From: UKL13-2 sp031370625
GTDB taxonomy: Bacteria > Pseudomonadota > Gammaproteobacteria > Burkholderiales > Usitatibacteraceae
Reading direction: 5' to 3'
NCBI GenBank assembly: GCA_031370625.1
Contig: JANMQR010000346.1
Coordinates: forward strand, 1-10,637
Length of the DNA: 10,637 nucleotides
Part shown: piece by piece, positions 6,461-10,637 of the stretch
How positions within the stretch are numbered: the stretch's first letter is position 1
Layout: every line of letters starts with the position of its first letter
Program-made: the position numbers and the translations under genes
The notes under the pieces: generated by a model
What the model was told of the DNA's origin: nothing
What the model saw: only the letters and a program-made list of their open reading frames with translations
Database searches by the model: none

Positions 6461-7884
6461 AGCTGGCAAACGTAAAGCCGGCATGGTGGTGGGCGCTCGG
6501 CTTAACGGCGTTATTCGCAGTGCTTGCCTACATCGCGCTCAATTGGTACGCCATTGTTGATAATGATGAATGGGTAGGCATGCAGGGCGAAGCGCGTACC
6601 AATCCTTATCTGGCGATGCAGCGAATGCTTGAGGAGATGGGTGCCAGCACGTCGATGGTGAAGGGCAACAGCGGCTGGGATGCAGCGCTTGCGATTGAAA
6701 AAAAAGAAATCGCAAAAAATGCCACGCTGATTATCGGTGATCGGCGGCTCGTGCGTATGACGCCAGAACGTGTAAAGCAGATTCACGAATGGGTTAGACA
6801 AGGCGGCAATTTAATTATCGAAGCCGAGCAGGTGAAGCTGGATGACCCACTGCTGGCGAGTTATGGGATTGGCCATGTGGGTCTGCGCTGGACGCTGAAA
6901 GACGGGTTTGTCGAAAAGCGCGAGAAGCGATCCTCAAAAGATCAATCAAAGGATCAAGCGAGGGACGAAGCAGACGAGACAGATGGCGAACCATCAGACG
7001 GTGGCATCTTCAACATGGATGCCGATGATTTGCGAGATGAGCGCGAAAAAAATAGTCAGCTGGCAAAGGTTTTACCAAACCTCATGAGCCGAGATTTCAC
7101 CTCGACCGTCGTGTTTGCCGACAACACGAAATTCGATGTCAGTTTTCGGCCTTACCAAAATTTGCGTGTGAGCAAAATTCCTGATGATGCCGACATCACT
7201 GAGGACAAAGCCGGTATGCGTATGGTGCAGTTTCGCGATGGCCTCGGTCGCGTTACGGCGATCTCCAACTTTGATTTTATGACGTGGCGCGAGTTGGGCA
7301 AGCACGATCATGCAGAATTTTTGTGGCACATCGTCAAGACGCAAAATGCGCCTTCCCGAGCGGCAAACGATGCATCAGCCCTACCCAAGCCGGTGGTCAT
7401 GCTGGCCCTTAGAGATCGCACCGCGGGATTATGGAGTTGGTTAATGGAACACGCGTGGATGGTTTTGATTGCGTTTGTGGTGCTGTTGCTGGCGTGGCTC
7501 GCGCGGATCACGCGTCGTTTTGGCCCACTTGATATTGCATCCACCACTACGCGGGTGAGCTTGGGCGAGCATTTGCGTGCGCTGGGTCGCTACGCGGCGC
7601 GGCAGCAGGGATGGGGCAATCTGGCGCATGCGGCGCGCGAACGATTTTTAAAACGTCTGTACCGCGAGCGGCCCGGATTATCTCGCGCGGACAAAACAAT
7701 GTTGTTTGTGACGCTCGAAAAATTAACCGGCATGGGCATCGCGCGCATTGAGCAGGCAATGCTGAGCGCCGTGAATGACAAGGCAAGTTTTGTGCAAACA
7801 ATACGTTCGCTGAAAGCCATGGAAGCCGCGCTGGATCATCATCGTCAGAACGTCAAACCCATGCTCGCCGCACAGAAAAAATAA
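6457..7884 (+). CDS. DUF4350 domain membrane protein
   Basis: A 475-residue protein anchored by a helix at about 12-31, with a large probably periplasmic domain and a second helix at about 332-350 leading to a basic cytosolic C-terminal region of 125 residues. The soluble domain fits the DUF4350 pattern: GEARTNPYLAMQRMLEEMG (44-62), TLIIGDRRLVRMTPERV (90-106), VRQGGNLIIEAE (113-124) and DHAEFLWHIV (284-293). DUF4350 has a fold related to class I glutamine amidotransferase/ThuA-like domains, but I see no catalytic Cys-His pair, so a binding role is more likely. A very charged Lys/Asp/Glu-rich stretch (152-180, with KDQSKDQ) interrupts the domain. The ATG overlaps the preceding stop (ATGA, 6457-6460), a sign of translational coupling. 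The next gene starts 37 nt downstream. Function unknown; it belongs to the MoxR/DUF58 cluster. Confidence 0.85.
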   Translation: MKLANVKPAWWWALGLTALFAVLAYIALNWYAIVDNDEWVGMQGEARTNPYLAMQRMLEEMGASTSMVKGNSGWDAALAIEKKEIAKNATLIIGDRRLVRMTPERVKQIHEWVRQGGNLIIEAEQVKLDDPLLASYGIGHVGLRWTLKDGFVEKREKRSSKDQSKDQARDEADETDGEPSDGGIFNMDADDLRDEREKNSQLAKVLPNLMSRDFTSTVVFADNTKFDVSFRPYQNLRVSKIPDDADITEDKAGMRMVQFRDGLGRVTAISNFDFMTWRELGKHDHAEFLWHIVKTQNAPSRAANDASALPKPVVMLALRDRTAGLWSWLMEHAWMVLIAFVVLLLAWLARITRRFGPLDIASTTTRVSLGEHLRALGRYAARQQGWGNLAHAARERFLKRLYRERPGLSRADKTMLFVTLEKLTGMGIARIEQAMLSAVNDKASFVQTIRSLKAMEAALDHHRQNVKPMLAAQKK

Positions 7885-7921
7885 ATCACCTATTTACTTA
7901 AAGCCCAAAGATCGGATCAAG

Positions 7922-8953
7922 ATGGATAACACGATAGCGACGAGCACCGACCGGAACTCAGATGCACTACCAAATACAGCAAACGCGGAGGCGGAAAAAT
8001 ATCAGCAGGCCGTGCGCGTGCTCAATGCCATGCGTGCAGAAATTGGCAAGGCCGTGGTGGGTCAGCCAGAGATCATCGATCAAACCTTGATTGCGTTAAT
8101 TGGCGCGGGCCATGTGCTGATCGAAGGCGTACCGGGCCTTGGCAAAACACTGCTTGTGAAGGCGCTTGCACGCACCTTTGACGGCATGTTTTCGCGCATC
8201 CAGTTCACACCCGATTTGATGCCATCGGACGTGACCGGACACACGCTCTACGACCCGAAGAGTGGTGATTTCACCACCCGCAAAGGGCCGGTATTCGCTA
8301 ATTTATTATTGGCTGATGAGATCAACCGCGCACCGGCCAAAACGCAAGCCGCGTTGCTGGAGGTGATGCAAGAAGCGCAGGTCACGATTGAAGCTACCGC
8401 CCATATTTTGCCCACGCCGTTCATGGTGCTGGCGACACAAAATCCGATTGAGCAAGAAGGCACGTATCCACTGCCCGAAGCGCAGCTTGATCGATTTTTA
8501 CTGAAAATCAAAATCGAATACCCGAGCCTCGCGGAAGAGTCCGCCTTGGTGCGCAGCGTGACAACGAATGCGGTCGGCGACAAGCTGAATGTGGACAGTG
8601 TTCGCACCATCGTGAAACCCGAAACGATATTGACCTTGCAGCGCATCGCCGCGAATTTAACGGTGGACGATCAAGTGCTGGATTACGCGGTCAGGCTCAC
8701 CCGCTCCACCCGCGATTTTGTCGGCTTGTCGTCAGGCGCGGGGCCGCGCGGTGCGATTGCGATCATCCGCGCGGCGCGCGGGCAGGCCTTGCTGGAAGGC
8801 CGCGGATTCGTTACGCCGGATGACGTGAAACGCATGGCGCTGCCAGTGCTGCGCCACCGTGTCACGCCATCACCAGAAATGGAAATCGAAGGTCGCGATG
8901 TCGATGATTTGCTGCTCGAATTGTTCGATCAGGTAGAAGCGCCGCGTGCATAG
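7922..8953 (+). CDS. MoxR family AAA+ ATPase
   Basis: A 343-residue cytosolic AAA+ ATPase, normal length for the family. MoxR proteins act as chaperone-like ATPases that help mature or activate client complexes, often with vWA-type partners encoded next door. Visible motifs in order: VVGQPEIIDQ (45-54), Walker A GVPGLGKT (69-76, Lys75), PDLMPSDVTG (97-106, a MoxR signature), Walker B LLLADEINRAP (128-138, Asp132-Glu133), sensor 1 ATQNP (171-175), the Arg finger region PEAQLDRF (Arg191), and the sensor 2 region SGAGPRG with LEGRGFVTPDDV. All ATPase residues are intact. The first 25 residues are polar and variable; ATG 7922 has only a weak purine-rich site upstream. The DUF58 gene starts 33 nt after its stop, the usual arrangement. 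The specific client is unknown. I do not use the symbol moxR because the role differs from methanol dehydrogenase activation. Confidence 0.96.
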   Translation: MDNTIATSTDRNSDALPNTANAEAEKYQQAVRVLNAMRAEIGKAVVGQPEIIDQTLIALIGAGHVLIEGVPGLGKTLLVKALARTFDGMFSRIQFTPDLMPSDVTGHTLYDPKSGDFTTRKGPVFANLLLADEINRAPAKTQAALLEVMQEAQVTIEATAHILPTPFMVLATQNPIEQEGTYPLPEAQLDRFLLKIKIEYPSLAEESALVRSVTTNAVGDKLNVDSVRTIVKPETILTLQRIAANLTVDDQVLDYAVRLTRSTRDFVGLSSGAGPRGAIAIIRAARGQALLEGRGFVTPDDVKRMALPVLRHRVTPSPEMEIEGRDVDDLLLELFDQVEAPRA

Positions 8954-8986
8954 ATTCGCATTGCTTTTAGTTCCAGGTGCGCGCGC

Positions 8987-10306
8987 GTGATTCCGTCGAA
9001 GCGTTTGCTGTGGCTGCTTGCGCTCTGGCTGGCGTTCTCGCTTGCGGCTTCAATTTTCCCTTCATGGGGAAATGCGTGGCTGATTGGCAGCGGTGTGCTC
9101 ACGCTTATTTTTATTGCCGACGCGCTCGCTGGCCACTTTAATAAACTCACGCCCATCATCGAGCGGCGCATCGCATCCACCTTGCCAGTCGGCGTGTGGC
9201 GCGACGTTACGCTGAAATTTTCGCACCCGAATACGACTGGTCGAAATCGCTTGAACTTCGTAGCATTTGATTCTTTCCCCGATAAGTGCGAGGCGGAGAA
9301 CCTACCCGTCTCACTCACGCTCACCCCGGGAAAATTTGCGCTTGCGACCTATCGTTTTCGGCCCGACGTGCGCGGCGATCTTGTTTTCGGCCGCGTGATG
9401 CTGCGCATTAAATCGCCATTCGGCTTGTGGGAAATCGCGCGCGAAGCGGGCGATGAAACTCGCGTGCGCTCGTTCCCGAATTTCGCCGAGATCACCCGCT
9501 ATGCGCTACTGGCCGTCGATAATCGGCTTTCGCAAATCGGCGTGCTGCGGCGCAGGCGTCGCGGCGAAGGCCTCGATTTTCATCAGCTTCGCGAGTATCG
9601 CCAAGGCGACTCGATGCGCCAGATTGATTGGAAAGCGACCGCGCGCATGCGCAAATTTATTTCGCGCGAATATCAGGATGAGCGCGATCAGCAAATCGTA
9701 TTTCTGATTGATTGCGGACGACGCATGTCGGCGAAGGATGACGATCTTTCTCATTTCGACCACACGTTAAACGCTGTATTGCTATTGGCGTACGTTGCGC
9801 TGCGCGAAGGCGACTCCGCAGGCATGATGACCTTCGCCTCCGATGATTCGCGCTTCGTAGCACCCAGAAAATCAGGCGCGACCGTGAGCCGATTTTTGAA
9901 TGCGCTGTATGGATTGCAACCAACCTTGAAAACACCGGATTACTATCAGGCCGCGCTGGATCTTTCGCTGCGGTTGAAAAAACGTTCACTCATTGTGCTG
10001 GTATCGAATTTGCGCGACGAAGACAGCGAAGGCCTGATGCCCGCACTTGCGTTGCTTCGTCGCCGTCATCTGGTGATGTTTGCGAATCTAAAAGAAGGTG
10101 TAATCGAAGCCACGCTGCGCGCGCCCGTCACCGATGCGCCCAGCGCCGCCACCTACGCCGCTGCCGCGACCTATGCGCGTGACCGCGATGTGCTCACCTC
10201 ACGCATGCAAGCAAGCGGCGTGAAGCTGGTCGATGTCGAGCCGCAAGCATTGCCGATTGCGCTGGTAAATCGCTATCTGGATTTAAAGCAGAGTGGGGCA
10301 ATGTAA
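8987..10306 (+). CDS. DUF58 domain protein (degenerate vWA-like), MoxR partner
   Basis: A 439-residue protein with two N-terminal hydrophobic segments (about 7-25 and 29-47), a beta-rich middle region (60-165) and the DUF58 domain. The DUF58 signature is strong: GEGLDFHQLREYRQGDSMRQ (193-212) followed by IDWKATAR. A vWA-like core then begins with VFLIDCGRRM (238-247). The metal-site position reads Asp-Cys-Gly-Arg-Arg in place of DxSxS, so a classical MIDAS seems lost, as I recall for this subgroup. DUF58 proteins are encoded next to MoxR ATPases and are thought to be their partners. Start GTG 8987 gives MIPSKRLLWLL, with an AGG (8975-8977) upstream. The C-terminal region has a short AATYA duplication (about 386-396). 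It is the last + strand gene of the cluster; no clear terminator follows. Confidence 0.93.
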   Translation: MIPSKRLLWLLALWLAFSLAASIFPSWGNAWLIGSGVLTLIFIADALAGHFNKLTPIIERRIASTLPVGVWRDVTLKFSHPNTTGRNRLNFVAFDSFPDKCEAENLPVSLTLTPGKFALATYRFRPDVRGDLVFGRVMLRIKSPFGLWEIAREAGDETRVRSFPNFAEITRYALLAVDNRLSQIGVLRRRRRGEGLDFHQLREYRQGDSMRQIDWKATARMRKFISREYQDERDQQIVFLIDCGRRMSAKDDDLSHFDHTLNAVLLLAYVALREGDSAGMMTFASDDSRFVAPRKSGATVSRFLNALYGLQPTLKTPDYYQAALDLSLRLKKRSLIVLVSNLRDEDSEGLMPALALLRRRHLVMFANLKEGVIEATLRAPVTDAPSAATYAAAATYARDRDVLTSRMQASGVKLVDVEPQALPIALVNRYLDLKQSGAM

Positions 10307-10390
10307 AAACGAAACGCCAAGCTGGGCGGGCGCTACGAAGCAAAAAGCACTGGAAACGCGCGCCAATAAAGGAGATCGACGAAATGCCCG

Positions 10391-10636
10391 TCACGTTGCC
10401 TTCTTTGTGCAAATAAAAAATCCGTTCAACGTTAATCGGCCGTTGGCCGGATCCGCGCTCATTTTTTCCGGGTGCGGAATATCGCCTGAGTGAAAAATAC
10501 TGCCATCATAAAAAATCATTCGATTCCATTTTGCGGGTACGGTGTAGAGCTTTTCAAAATAGTCATTTGACTCATTGCAATAGCCCGACTTGATGCCGTA
10601 TTTTTGTGCGAATTCCTCACTGCCGATGGCGATCGG
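10391..10636 (-). CDS. C-terminal part of a DUF6445-like protein (5' end beyond the window)
   Basis: On the minus strand the frame is open from the right edge to a TGA at 10391-10393, giving 81 residues. The sequence is clearly protein-like: IGSEEFAQKYGIKSGYC, then NDYFEKLYTVPAKWNRMIFY, DGSIFHSGDIPHPEKM, and SADPANGRLTLNGFFICTKK. The pattern of WNRM-(I/L)-x-Y-x-G-x-x-x-HSG followed by DP..GRLTLNGFF is what I recall of DUF6445, a family with a fold like iron/2-oxoglutarate oxygenases. There the His of HSG (49 of this fragment) and the Arg of GRLT (67) would be candidate iron and 2-oxoglutarate ligands; this is inference. Such genes often sit near tryptophan-halogenase-like and SapC genes, which would be to the right if present. 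It converges on the DUF58 gene with 84 nt between stops, so it is not part of that operon. Confidence 0.72.
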   Translation of the reverse strand, partial: PIAIGSEEFAQKYGIKSGYCNESNDYFEKLYTVPAKWNRMIFYDGSIFHSGDIPHPEKMSADPANGRLTLNGFFICTKKAT

Positions 10637-10637
10637 G

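Noticed and set aside
10144..10182. AATYA duplication near the end of the DUF58 protein
   Set aside because: A single 18-bp imperfect duplication in an Ala-rich stretch; ordinary variation and unrelated to the ACGCAA hexamer.
10325..10364. Possible hairpin between the convergent DUF58 and DUF6445-like genes (GGCGGGCG with CGCGCGCC)
   Set aside because: Eight-bp stem with a mismatch, a 24-nt loop and no T tract on either strand; not convincing as a bidirectional terminator.
10384..10416. A 10-codon plus-strand ORF with a good AAAGGAG ribosome binding site (10368-10374)
   Set aside because: Too short, no recognisable feature, and most of it overlaps the 3' end of the minus-strand DUF6445-like gene. 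The Shine-Dalgarno match is striking but alone does not support a gene.

Overview
The window looks like chromosomal DNA from a Gram-negative proteobacterium. The FtsH and FolP proteins are very close to gamma/betaproteobacterial sequences, ftsH-folP is a classic proteobacterial pair, and the downstream MoxR/DUF58/DUF4129/SpoIIM-like cluster resembles one I associate with Xanthomonadales-type gammaproteobacteria. I cannot fix the genus. Nearly all genes lie on the + strand and are densely packed. No rRNA, tRNA, transposase, integrase or CRISPR array is visible.

Layout. 2-895 is the 3' part of ftsH (membrane AAA+ zinc protease), closed by a textbook terminator with a UUCG loop (917-953). An extended -10 promoter follows at once, then folP (dihydropteroate synthase, 992-1813). 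The glmM gene that often follows folP is not here. Instead comes a multi-pass membrane protein of the BPSS1780-like type (1958-2773), after a gap with a possible promoter and a good ribosome binding site.

2875-10306 holds six closely spaced or overlapping genes that read as one operon: an RDD membrane protein, a SpoIIM-like membrane protein, a DUF4129 membrane protein, a DUF4350 membrane protein, a MoxR AAA+ ATPase and a DUF58 protein. Such sets are known across bacteria. The likely picture is a MoxR chaperone-like ATPase working with a DUF58 partner (degenerate vWA-like fold) and four membrane proteins, acting on an envelope process that is not defined.

At the right edge, on the - strand and converging on the operon, is the C-terminal 81 codons of a further protein (10391-10636). 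It resembles DUF6445, a 2-oxoglutarate/iron-oxygenase-like family, and is cut by the window edge.

The most unusual signal is a dispersed in-frame hexanucleotide microsatellite, unit AACGCA/ACGCAA. It occurs as three separate same-strand arrays within 1.6 kb: at the end of the SpoIIM-like gene (4669-4692), and twice in the DUF4129 gene (5561-5602 and 6212-6241). Two arrays encode Asn-Ala repeats. The third is read one base out of phase and encodes Gln-Thr repeats. The hexamer has no stop codon in any of its six frames, so it can sit in any coding phase without breaking the gene.
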